Assembly (NCBI GenBank): GCA_001970855.1
Contig: LSSN01005606.1
Span: 1-20,005 of the forward strand
Reading direction: 5' to 3'
Length of the DNA stretch: 20,005 bases
From: Smittium culicis
Taxonomy: Eukaryota; Kickxellomycota; Harpellomycetes; Harpellales; Legeriomycetaceae
This document shows, piece after piece, positions 9,858 through 18,364 of the stretch. Position 1 is the stretch's first letter. The number at the start of each line of letters is the position of its first letter. The translations under genes were made by a program, and so were the position numbers. Under the pieces are notes generated by a model, which did not search any database, had not been told where the DNA came from, and saw nothing but the letters and a program-made list of their open reading frames with translations.

Positions 9858-10765
9858 CTAAAGGATATATTTTAGTTATTAGAGTAATTTAGCGGTGTAG
9901 TTATGGTTTGCAGATTTTAGGCGATTTAAAGTGTATTTCGAGATACCATGTGGTTTAAATTCACCAACTTTAACGGAATTTGGAATTACATCTGAGGAAA
10001 ATTAGTCAGAAATTAATTTTTTTTCCAAGGTGGAATAGATTAAAGTATTTCGAAGCAATGACAATTATCGATTATATTTTGGCGGGGAAAAGGGAGGGGG
10101 AGTGAGTGGTTGATTTTGCAAAAACTTGGCGAGTAATTGATTCCTAGAGCCAAGTTTATTAAGTAATGAAAAAAATGCTAATATTAGAGAGGGGGGAGTA
10201 GATTGGTTGGCAAATGGGGTTATTGTAAAATGTTTTAGCGTTTAATTATTGCTCATAAGTAAAAATATATTGAATTAATAATTAATGTTTTTTGGGATAT
10301 TGGTATCTAGTAATAGATAGCGAATCAAAATTTAAGAGGAATAGAAAACGAGAAACAATTACAAGGTAAGCGAAGCCAAGGCGGAAGTAAGAAAGAAAGG
10401 AAACCACTAAACTGCCTTTAAATAATACTTGCAAACCTCTGCTATTTAGTAATACTATAAATGAGCTGTGACTGTGGCAGAAGTATAGGGTTGTAATTGT
10501 GGCTGCGGCAGCAGTGTAGTAGATTAGTTGGATTGAAGGGGGGTGGGGGAGGTGGCAGAGGCGAAATATTTGGATGGAAAGTGTTTGGTAAACAAAACCA
10601 AGAGAAATCGGGTAAAATGTAGGTAAGCAGAGATTTTCAGCGGAGATGGTTGATATATTAGAGATCGATGAAAAGTTAAAAGGCGGAAATTTCAAGGCCA
10701 AGGAGCTTTTTTAGCAGAAATAAAAGCCCGCTATTTCGAGCTGTAAAACTGCCTTTTATTTAGCC

Positions 10766-10774
10766 GCCAATATA
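10766..10774 (+). promoter_or_regulatory. CCAAT-type motif (GCCAATATA)
   Basis: Reads TAGCCGCCAATATAAG on the plus strand, about 2.1 kb upstream of the flippase ATG. It is weaker than the site at 11021 and could be chance. Confidence 0.2.
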
Positions 10775-11020
10775 AGTCTAGGCTCATGGCTGACGGCAGA
10801 ATAATTGGGCAAAATATGTCCGGGCAAAAATACGAAGCGGGAAATGAGTGGTATAACGAAGAGATCAGCTAATACCCGAAATTGGCCCTAAACGGAAGCT
10901 TATTAGGGGGAATATGAAGTGGAGCGGTAATTGTGTTTTAAAAGCCACGAATAAACATACTTATAGGACTATATTTAGGATTTGGCAGCTTGCCCAAAAA
11001 TTAGCCCTTAATAACAGGCC

Positions 11021-11029
11021 GCCAATAGG
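11021..11029 (+). promoter_or_regulatory. extended CCAAT box (GCCAATAGG) upstream of the flippase
   Basis: Reads GGCCGCCAATAGG, matching the CCAATAG core of the sites upstream of the channel gene and TAF9. It is 1.8 kb from the flippase ATG, so it would need a long untranslated leader or leader intron to be a proximal promoter element. Confidence 0.3.
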
Positions 11030-11300
11030 AGCAAAATGGGTCTAATATATTGCTAATAGTAGCAGGTGTGTGTCAAATAAAGAGCCAGCGAACATTGAAA
11101 TTGAAGTTTAGTCAGCCCGATGTTTGCCAAAGCCAAGAAAAAAAAATATTAGGCTTAACACGAACTAAAAACAGTACTGGAAATAGAACTTTGGCAGCTA
11201 ATTCGAAGGCTAAAAAAAAAAAAAAACTAAAAAAAACTTTAATGACTAAAAACAAGCTAGCAAATGTTTATGCTGCTGACTAAAGTTAATTGTGCTGATA

Positions 11301-12866
11301 ATATAGCTCAGCAAGCCTCCAAAGTTCGAGTGGCCGATTTCATTGGATAGTTGCTCTTTTTGATTGAGATAAGGTTTGGATAAGACCGCCATTTATTGGC
11401 TGAGAGGTGCCTCGTATTCCCCGCCTCTATTGACAGCTGGATTCATCTCCTAGAAACCCCCCAGCACTTCTGCTCTAAAATGCGCAACATCCCCTGCTTT
11501 TAGGTTGTTTTTTTTGTGTTTTTTACTGCAGTCAATCTTTTCAGAGTACCAGAGTCGCAGCTTAAACTACTAGAGAAAAATATAGGCAGCTGAATAAAGG
11601 TACAGTAGATATCAATAAAAATAAAAATAAAGAATAAGGCGGCAGTTAACTGGAAAATTATTGTCACTTATAAACTAAAATTATTAAAATTATCTAAAAT
11701 CATGTCGAATAATACAAGACTCAATGGAATCGTGACAAATAAAATAAGCTTATCTACAAATCCATTTTTCCATCTCAAGTGATTCAACTGACAATCATTA
11801 TTTACGCTCATATATTCTTATATATAATCACTCTTCTTTAACTTTATTTCTTTTCTTTTTTTTTTTTCTTTACCGTTTCTACCTCTACTATTTAACTCTG
11901 TTTCTACCTCTACTACTTGCCTTACTGTTTGCCATTTCTTCTGCCTCTACTACTTGGCTCTTCTTCTACCTCTGCTGCTTATAATATCCACTATCTACTT
12001 TTACTTTGTTTTCTCTAAATAAACGCCTCCTTTCGTGTGCTGCTAATTTTCACCCCTCTAAATAACAAAGAACAATCAAGCCCTACGAAATTATTTTCTC
12101 TCTCTCCCATTTTATCCCACGCCTTATATATAACAACTTATCTTTATTTTTTTCCTCTCTAAAATTATTTTTTCCTCATTCTGCATTTATTTCTCCTCAT
12201 TTTAAAAATACTTCCATCTTCTATCCACTTTATCTCCTCTTTATCCTCACTGCATACATAGAAGCAATATATTATCTCATAACTTTATTTCTTGCTCTCC
12301 TTTCTCTTTTTCTTTTCTTAACTCCCTCATTTCCTTTTTACTCTCGTATATTAGTTTTATTGATCTATTAATTCCTCTATCCTCTAATACTATCTACCAT
12401 TAGTATTTTTACACATAACAGCAAGAGCATATATCATCAAAAGTATTTTCAAACTACCGAGCCCTAGCAACTCAAACTTCCTCGAAAGTACATTTCTATT
12501 GTCCATCTCAACATCAATCTCACAACCCCCAAATTATTTTTATTTTTAAAAATAGTATCGCAAAAAACTACTTTAATAACTATTGCTTGCTCAGAATAGA
12601 TTTATTTGTCAAAAATATAGATTTCAAGCTCAAAAATACCTATAAATATTCACCGTCTTTTATTGCAATTCCTTAAATCCATCCCTTCCCCTTCTTTTAA
12701 GTTTTTGGTCCATTTCTACCCCGCCCAAACACTCAAAAAATTAAAATTAAAATTAAATCCAAACTTGTTGCCATATAGTATATATGGCTTTACGCTAACT
12801 TATAGACTCTCCTCCCTCGTTTTATCATCAAAATACTACAAATATTATAACCCCTTTACTTAAATA
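11301..12866 (+). promoter_or_regulatory. long pyrimidine-rich leader/promoter of the flippase gene
   Basis: From about 11400, and very strongly from 11800, the plus strand is dominated by C and T (runs such as CTCTCTCTCCCATTTT and CTCTCCTCCCTC). It contains no domain-bearing frame; 12663-12863 (66 aa) is a skew artefact. The tract runs directly into the flippase ATG, whose first codons keep the same C-rich, G-poor wobble pattern. A CT-rich promoter or 5' UTR, possibly with a leader intron, is the likeliest reading. Confidence 0.4.
11876..11980 (+). repeat. degenerate CTACCTCTACTA-type repeat in the pyrimidine tract
   Basis: Four imperfect copies of a TTCTACCTCTACTACTT-like unit occur at about 11876, 11901, 11938 and 11963, spaced irregularly by 25-37 nt. 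They may be old slippage products of the CT-rich tract. Confidence 0.55.
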
Positions 12867-15800
12867 ATGCCTGCTAGTTCTGATTCTGGCTCCCTCCTGA
12901 GCCGTACAAAAAATTTCCTTTTTAAATCTAATAAAAATGTAAATAAAAGAGAATCCATCCCTGGAAGGAAAGTATATCTCAACTACTGTGTGCCCCCCGA
13001 AGAACAAGATTCTCACAACGATTTCTACACTTCAAACCATATCTCCACTTCTCAATATACACTCCTCTCCTTCGTCCCCCTAAATGTTTACCGCCAGTTT
13101 AACCGTGCTGCTAACTTATATTTCCTCTTAATGACAGTAATTCAAGTCATCCCTTATTTCGCTATAGGTTCCCCTATTCTAGCTATACTTCCTCTAATGG
13201 CCGTACTCGTAATAACAGGATTCAAAGATGGCTTGGAAGATTGGAGAAGACACGTTAACGACAAACAAATTAATGAACGCCCTGCTAACATCCTCCGCAA
13301 CTGGGAAAATGTAAACATGCTATACCACAGAAATAAATCATTAAATAAACGTCCCATCCTCTCTAGAATTTTCCCCTCAAAAATTAAAAATAACCCAGTC
13401 CCCAAACAATGGCTCTCCCTAGAAGCTAACTCTGTCAGTGCTGGAACTCCCAGGTTTGAAAAATTGTCTTGGAGCAACGTAAGAATTGGCGATATAATCT
13501 TGCTAAACAATAACGATCCCGTCCCTGCTGACGTCCTTATTTTATCCACCTCCAACCCAGACGGCTCTTGCTTCGCTGACAGTAAAGACCTCGATGGCGA
13601 AACTAATTTAAAACCTAAAAACTCTCTAGAACCCACCATCCCTTGTGATGATATTAACTCCCTAATGAAATTCAGATTTTGCGTCCAATCTGACTCACCC
13701 TCTGAAAATATGTTTATCTTCAACTCAAATGTCACCATCCTAAACAACGATAAAGTCTCTGACCACCCAACATCAATTAAAAATATGCTTCTAAGAGGCA
13801 TGGTCCTCAAAAATACTGACTGGGCTATGGGAATCGTTGTTTACACAGGTAAACAAACTAAAGTCATCCTCAACTCTGGTCCGCCTCCTTTCAAAAGAAG
13901 CAGGCTTGAAAGAATGATGAATCGTCAAGTTATTGCTAACTTTGGCCTCCTCGCTTTTATCTGTATCTTCTTCAGCATTTTTGGTGGTATCCTCTACAAC
14001 CTATACGATCAACCCCGTGCAGACTTACTCTTCGTCGATGGCTCCACTAATTCCGTTATTTACTCAATCAGACTATTTGCATCTACTCTTGTTCTCCTCC
14101 AAAACGTTATCCCAATCTCCCTTTATGTAAGTATCGAGTTTGTTAAATTAATGCACGCTTATTTCATCTTCAACGATGCTGAAATGTACTATGAAGCAAA
14201 AGGTCTAAGATGTATTCCCAGAAACTGGAGCATTTCAGATGATATGGGCCAAGTCGCATATATATTCAGCGATAAAACTGGAACCTTAACTAGAAATATC
14301 ATGGACTTTAGAATGTGCTCAATATCTGGCCTCGTTTACGGAAAACAGCTACCAGGTGACGAACTCGACGTCATCAAAGGTAAAATAGCTCAAGAAAAAG
14401 TAGACACCAGAAATAGCGATTCTAACTTAAATTCTGAGAATGTCCTATCTACTGCTCTCTCTGCCCAAAATAACTATGATAACTCCTCTCCAAGAGGATC
14501 CATTTCTGAAGAATCTACAACAGAAGATTTAGACTCAAGAAAGCGCTCCGCAGTTAAAGAATATCTCGATGCCATGAAAAAAGCCTTCACTCCAAAATAC
14601 GTAGACTTAGGCGACCAAGATACTGGTGACACTGGTGCTTACACCTTTGTTGATCCTACCCTATTTAAACACATGAAACCATCACACGCCTCAAATCTCA
14701 AATCTGACGAATACCCACCTTGGACTTGTCCCGAGAAACAACAAGAGCAAATCGAACTCTTCATGACCCAGCTTGCTGTTTGTCACACCGTCGTTATTGA
14801 GAAGAAGCCAGAAGAACCTGAAAGCTTGCATCAATCCTCGTCCAACAGCCCAAGTCATATCAAAAAAAGCAACATGTCATTCTTCGCGCCCTCTATCAAG
14901 TCCAAACTCAGTTTTAAAACCAGATCTAAACAAAGCGCTGACCCATTAGCTAAAAGTAGTACTCCCGACTCCACTCAGTCCTCAAAAGGCTCAACTAGAC
15001 TTGGCTCGGAACCTCCTGTTGATATTCCCCAATACTCTGCCGAATCTCCAGATGAAAGCTCACTTGTCACTGCCGCTAGAAATTTCGGATTCTCTTTCCT
15101 AGGCCGGACTAAAGATATTGTCCATCTGGATATCCTCGGAAATAAAGTCAACTATCAAGTGCTTGAAACCATCGAATTCGACTCAACGAGAAAGCGCATG
15201 TCCGTCATTGTTCGTCGTCCTCACCCTTTCAATGATATAGTAATTTTCACAAAAGGTGCTGACTCTATAATCATCGGTTTACTAAGGCAAACAAGCCCAA
15301 ATGAAACTGAAGAAAATTTGAAACGTGAAGTCACTTTTAAACAGATTGACGAATTTGCTAATGCAGGCTTGCGTACTCTTGTTTTGGGATACCGCGTCTT
15401 GTCTGAATCAGAATATGCAAACTGGTCTACTAAATACAAAGCTGCTATTAGCGCCCTCGATGAAAATAGGCAGGAACTTATTGACTCAGTTTGCTCGGAA
15501 ATTGAATGCGAATTGGAACTTGTTGGAAGTACTGGTATTGAAGATAAATTGCAAGAGCGCGTTCCTGAATGCATTGCCTCGCTTAGATCAGCTGGTATTA
15601 AAGTTTGGGTTCTTACTGGTGACAAAATGGAGACTGCCATCAATATTGGCTTTGCCTCAAATTTACTTACTAAGGATATGGAGCTTTGGACCCTTGATGG
15701 GAAAAAATCAAGCAAAGAAATTCTTGACCAATTTTGGCTTATTTCTAGAATGGTCCGCGAATCTGCAACTGGCGACCTTCTTTTTACTCTAAATAGCTCA

Positions 15801-17303
15801 AACAATAAATTACAACATCCCCAGAACAGCCTTAGCTCAAAAAACCTTAAAGGCGACGCCTATAATGGATGTGGCGACTACTCAAAACCGATACAAAGAA
15901 CTAATTTGAACCGCATCAATCTTCAAAAGTATGAAGAGTCCTTATTAAGTAGGATTTCATACCGCATAAAGCGCGCCAAGAAGCATGTGATGCAGCTAAG
16001 AATCATTAATAGAAGCCAGAGTAATAGGCAACTAAATGACCAAGAAATTGTCCGCGAATCGATATTTTTATTGCAAAATGATGCTAGTCAACCTGCACCG
16101 CCTTTTGCGGCTAAATATGCTACAGCTGCTGGCCGAAGACTCTCTAAAGTCTTTGAAAACAAGAACAGCGCTAGTTTGGCTAAAACAGGACAGCTTTTCA
16201 ATGCTCTAATAGTTGATGGAGTTGCTCTAAGCACTCTGTTAAGCGATCCTGAAGCATCGCAAGAGATGTGCGATTTGGCACCGATCTTCAAATCTGTCAT
16301 TTGTTGCCGTGCATCACCGCTCCAAAAATCACAAGTTGTGGACTTGATTAAAAATGGACAAAATGCTATTACATTAGCTATTGGAGATGGTGCGAATGAT
16401 GTCAGTATGATCCAAGCTGCAGACATTGGGATTGCGATTTCGGGAGAGGAAGGCTTACAAGCTGCAAATGCATCAGACTATACTATTGGCCGGTTCCATT
16501 ATTTGCAAAACTTGCTGCTTGTTCACGGACTGTTTAATTATTTGAGAATCAGCGAGTGTATACTTTCTTTCTTTTACAAAAATGCTAGTTGGGCATTGGC
16601 GCCCGTCTGGTTTGCTTTCTACTGCAGATTTTCAGGAAACATGTTTTACGAATATATGTATATTCAATTGTACAATTTAGTTTTTACAATATTTCCTATT
16701 TTAGTTCTTGGCTGTATCGATAGGCCATTCAACTACAAAACTGCGATGTTGTACACTGCGACGTATAAGGCAGGTATCAAAAACAGCTATTTCAGCAACA
16801 CTAGATTCCTGATGTATATGCTTGATGGTGTTTACCAGAGCGCAGTTTGCTTTTTCATCTTTTATGCATTTGTAGCGCCTAATGCAGCGGTACAAAGCTC
16901 GAATGGAAAGGTGTGGTCAATTTACGACATGAGTAGCGGTATTGTTGGAGCTATAGTAGCGTGCGCGAGTTTAACGGTTGGAATCAATTCGTGGTCGTGG
17001 ACGTGGATAATGTGGGCTAGTGTAGCCTTCTCGATTCTTTCGTTCTTTGCATTCAACTTTATTATTACGTTTGTTCCTGGAGCGAATTTGTATCAATCGT
17101 TCCAGACGCAGTTTGGAACAGCGACGTTTTGGTGCGGGATGCTTCTTTCTATTGTTGTTGCGTTGGGACCTAGGTTCGTGTACAAGTACTACCAGCGAAA
17201 CATTAGGCCGACAGATATTGATGTTGTTAGAGAAATCAAAATTTTACATTTACCATGGTATGGACAAGTCTACCAGCCATCAAAAACAGCTGAAAACTCA
17301 TAA
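12867..17303 (+). CDS. P4-type ATPase, phospholipid flippase of Dnf1/Dnf2 type
   Basis: Single exon, 1478 aa, with an in-frame TAA two codons before the ATG. P4-ATPases move phospholipids from the outer to the inner leaflet of the plasma or endosomal membrane; the Dnf1/2 class handles mainly PC and PE and works with a Cdc50/Lem3 subunit. Landmarks: helices 1-2 at about 83-120 followed by DGLEDWRRH; actuator motif DGET at 243-246 (the P4 form of TGES); PISL in helix 4 at 416-419; DKTGTLT with phosphorylated Asp469; KGAD nucleotide site at 796; TGDK at 917-920; GDGAND at 1173-1178; then six C-terminal helices, including FFYKNASWALAPVWFAFY and YMLDGVYQSAVCFFIFY. The Dnf-type block IPRNWSISDDMGQVAYIFSD supports the class. 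Oddities: Ser-rich inserts at about 515-560 and 645-720, a long basic insert at about 935-1110, LLVHGLFNYLR where relatives have HGRWSYxR, and a short C-terminal tail. All catalytic motifs are intact, so it should be active. The exact paralogue is not decided. Confidence 0.95.
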   Translation: MPASSDSGSLLSRTKNFLFKSNKNVNKRESIPGRKVYLNYCVPPEEQDSHNDFYTSNHISTSQYTLLSFVPLNVYRQFNRAANLYFLLMTVIQVIPYFAIGSPILAILPLMAVLVITGFKDGLEDWRRHVNDKQINERPANILRNWENVNMLYHRNKSLNKRPILSRIFPSKIKNNPVPKQWLSLEANSVSAGTPRFEKLSWSNVRIGDIILLNNNDPVPADVLILSTSNPDGSCFADSKDLDGETNLKPKNSLEPTIPCDDINSLMKFRFCVQSDSPSENMFIFNSNVTILNNDKVSDHPTSIKNMLLRGMVLKNTDWAMGIVVYTGKQTKVILNSGPPPFKRSRLERMMNRQVIANFGLLAFICIFFSIFGGILYNLYDQPRADLLFVDGSTNSVIYSIRLFASTLVLLQNVIPISLYVSIEFVKLMHAYFIFNDAEMYYEAKGLRCIPRNWSISDDMGQVAYIFSDKTGTLTRNIMDFRMCSISGLVYGKQLPGDELDVIKGKIAQEKVDTRNSDSNLNSENVLSTALSAQNNYDNSSPRGSISEESTTEDLDSRKRSAVKEYLDAMKKAFTPKYVDLGDQDTGDTGAYTFVDPTLFKHMKPSHASNLKSDEYPPWTCPEKQQEQIELFMTQLAVCHTVVIEKKPEEPESLHQSSSNSPSHIKKSNMSFFAPSIKSKLSFKTRSKQSADPLAKSSTPDSTQSSKGSTRLGSEPPVDIPQYSAESPDESSLVTAARNFGFSFLGRTKDIVHLDILGNKVNYQVLETIEFDSTRKRMSVIVRRPHPFNDIVIFTKGADSIIIGLLRQTSPNETEENLKREVTFKQIDEFANAGLRTLVLGYRVLSESEYANWSTKYKAAISALDENRQELIDSVCSEIECELELVGSTGIEDKLQERVPECIASLRSAGIKVWVLTGDKMETAINIGFASNLLTKDMELWTLDGKKSSKEILDQFWLISRMVRESATGDLLFTLNSSNNKLQHPQNSLSSKNLKGDAYNGCGDYSKPIQRTNLNRINLQKYEESLLSRISYRIKRAKKHVMQLRIINRSQSNRQLNDQEIVRESIFLLQNDASQPAPPFAAKYATAAGRRLSKVFENKNSASLAKTGQLFNALIVDGVALSTLLSDPEASQEMCDLAPIFKSVICCRASPLQKSQVVDLIKNGQNAITLAIGDGANDVSMIQAADIGIAISGEEGLQAANASDYTIGRFHYLQNLLLVHGLFNYLRISECILSFFYKNASWALAPVWFAFYCRFSGNMFYEYMYIQLYNLVFTIFPILVLGCIDRPFNYKTAMLYTATYKAGIKNSYFSNTRFLMYMLDGVYQSAVCFFIFYAFVAPNAAVQSSNGKVWSIYDMSSGIVGAIVACASLTVGINSWSWTWIMWASVAFSILSFFAFNFIITFVPGANLYQSFQTQFGTATFWCGMLLSIVVALGPRFVYKYYQRNIRPTDIDVVREIKILHLPWYGQVYQPSKTAENS

Positions 17304-17586
17304 ATTTTTTCATCTTCAATTACAACTATTATCAGTCATTTATATATCCTCTTTTTTTTTTTTCCTTTAAAGCTAACTAATAATGCTAATTTCATTTTTG
17401 TAAAAAAAATAAATAAATTAAAAAAAATTATAATTTGATCTGTACATGATTTTATAATATATTTTGATGTGAAAAATTTTTGAAGGCGAATTGAACAAAC
17501 TCCAAATCTACCATTTTTTGTAATTACAAAAGAAAAAAGAAAAAATATATAAAATTGATGGATAATGGGTGATGGTGGGCTCTTAT
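17304..17586. other. convergent 3' region between the flippase and TAF9
   Basis: The two genes point at each other across 283 bp of AT-rich DNA, so this holds both 3' ends. T-runs near 17350 and A-runs near 17402-17427 are present. No gene is seen. Confidence 0.6.
17408..17417 (+). terminator. putative poly(A) signal of the flippase gene
   Basis: AATAAATAAA, two overlapping AATAAA hexamers, lies about 105 nt after the flippase stop codon. Confidence 0.45.
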
Positions 17587-18364
17587 TCATTTTGCGGACG
17601 ATGCAGCAGGGCCAGAACTAGGAGGAATTTCTATTTAATTCAGGGATAAACCAGAAAGAAAGAATGGAAGAAAAAAAAACGAAAAGTTATGGTATAAGCC
17701 GTTCATGAATAGATTTGAATAAGGAAGAAAGAAAGAAAGAAAACCTTCGGGAACGATTTGGAAGTTGATTCCGACGAGCGAATGCTTTTCAGGAGGTAGC
17801 CTGACACCATAGCGCTCAGGAATCAGAGGTAGGGGAACTTTATTGCATGTTTCAGCAAGCTCCATGAAAAACTAGTAAAAAAGAAAAAAAATCAAAATCA
17901 AAAAATGATTTTTTTTAGTATTAATTAGTTTAGGCTATATTTTATAATCAACCAAGAATGGGGAGGGATGTTACTTCTCTTTCGGGCGGGTTGGTGAACG
18001 AGTAGTTGACGCGGCCTTGAATTGCGAGCCTGACATCGTCCAGGTCGAGCTCCTTCTTGTCGGCATGTTCGCTGTACACTAGCGCGTCCTGCAGGACCTC
18101 GGTAGTATACTCTAATTTATTTATTTGTTCATTATGCAAGTCGAAGTGATTGGAGAATTATGCAAAAAAAAAAACGGTATATCTAGCGAAACGAAAAAAA
18201 AAAAAAATTGGCAAAAAGTCGGTACTGTTGGAGAACTCGAGGAGCTGGTTAATGACGTTCGGCTCGCAATCCTCAACGCCCTGCGATTGGAGGAGCAAGG
18301 TCATCAGTTTGATTTCCTTCGGAATCATGTTTTCTTCGCTCGTATCGCCATCGATCGGATCCAT
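17587..18364 (-). CDS. TAF9: TAF9, histone-fold subunit of TFIID and SAGA
   Basis: Four exons on the minus strand: 18364-18226, 18111-17975, 17871-17745 and 17630-17587; introns of 114, 103 and 114 nt with donors GTACCG, GTAACA and GTTTTC, all ending TAG. The joins preserve frame and give a 148-aa protein. Exon 1 carries [20 protein letters not shown] and [13 protein letters not shown]; exon 2 continues [20 protein letters not shown] and [13 protein letters not shown] (histone fold); exon 3 gives [20 protein letters not shown] and [18 protein letters not shown]. This order, including LEF..RY..E.L and PPLPLI..Y..RLPP-like blocks, is that of human TAF9. TAF9 pairs with TAF6 in TFIID and is shared with SAGA. 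The first three exons are well supported. The last exon ([14 protein letters not shown]) rests on a weak GTTTTC donor; reading on past 17745 would instead give a hydrophobic tail from an intron-like (AAAG)n tract. The C terminus is short. Confidence 0.87.

Larger units (their letters stand above)
9862..11300. other. purine-rich intergenic stretch without a convincing gene
   Basis: From about 10070 the plus strand is purine-rich with G-runs (GGCGGGGAAAAGGGAGGGGG near 10081; GGGGGGTGGGGGAGGTGG near 10538). The longest frame is on the minus strand, 10282-10701 (139 aa, rich in S, L, F, I and Y); it shows no domain and its composition follows the local base skew, so I do not call it a gene. The frame at 11050-11283 (77 aa) ends in a lysine run from poly-A and is also unconvincing. 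From about 10720 on, GC content is somewhat higher and CCAAT-type motifs appear. Confidence 0.5.

Noticed and set aside
9011..9861. CRISPR-like array
   Set aside because: The repeats are continuous tandem units and inverted mobile elements, without uniform repeats separated by unique spacers, in a eukaryotic context.
10282..10701. 139-aa minus-strand frame
   Set aside because: Composition follows the local pyrimidine skew, with no motif or conserved block. Kept only as a remark under the skew-switch finding.
13154..13810. 218-aa minus-strand frame inside the flippase gene
   Set aside because: Antisense shadow of a clear P4-ATPase; no domain of its own. The same holds for 15221-15805 and 16088-16426 on the minus strand.
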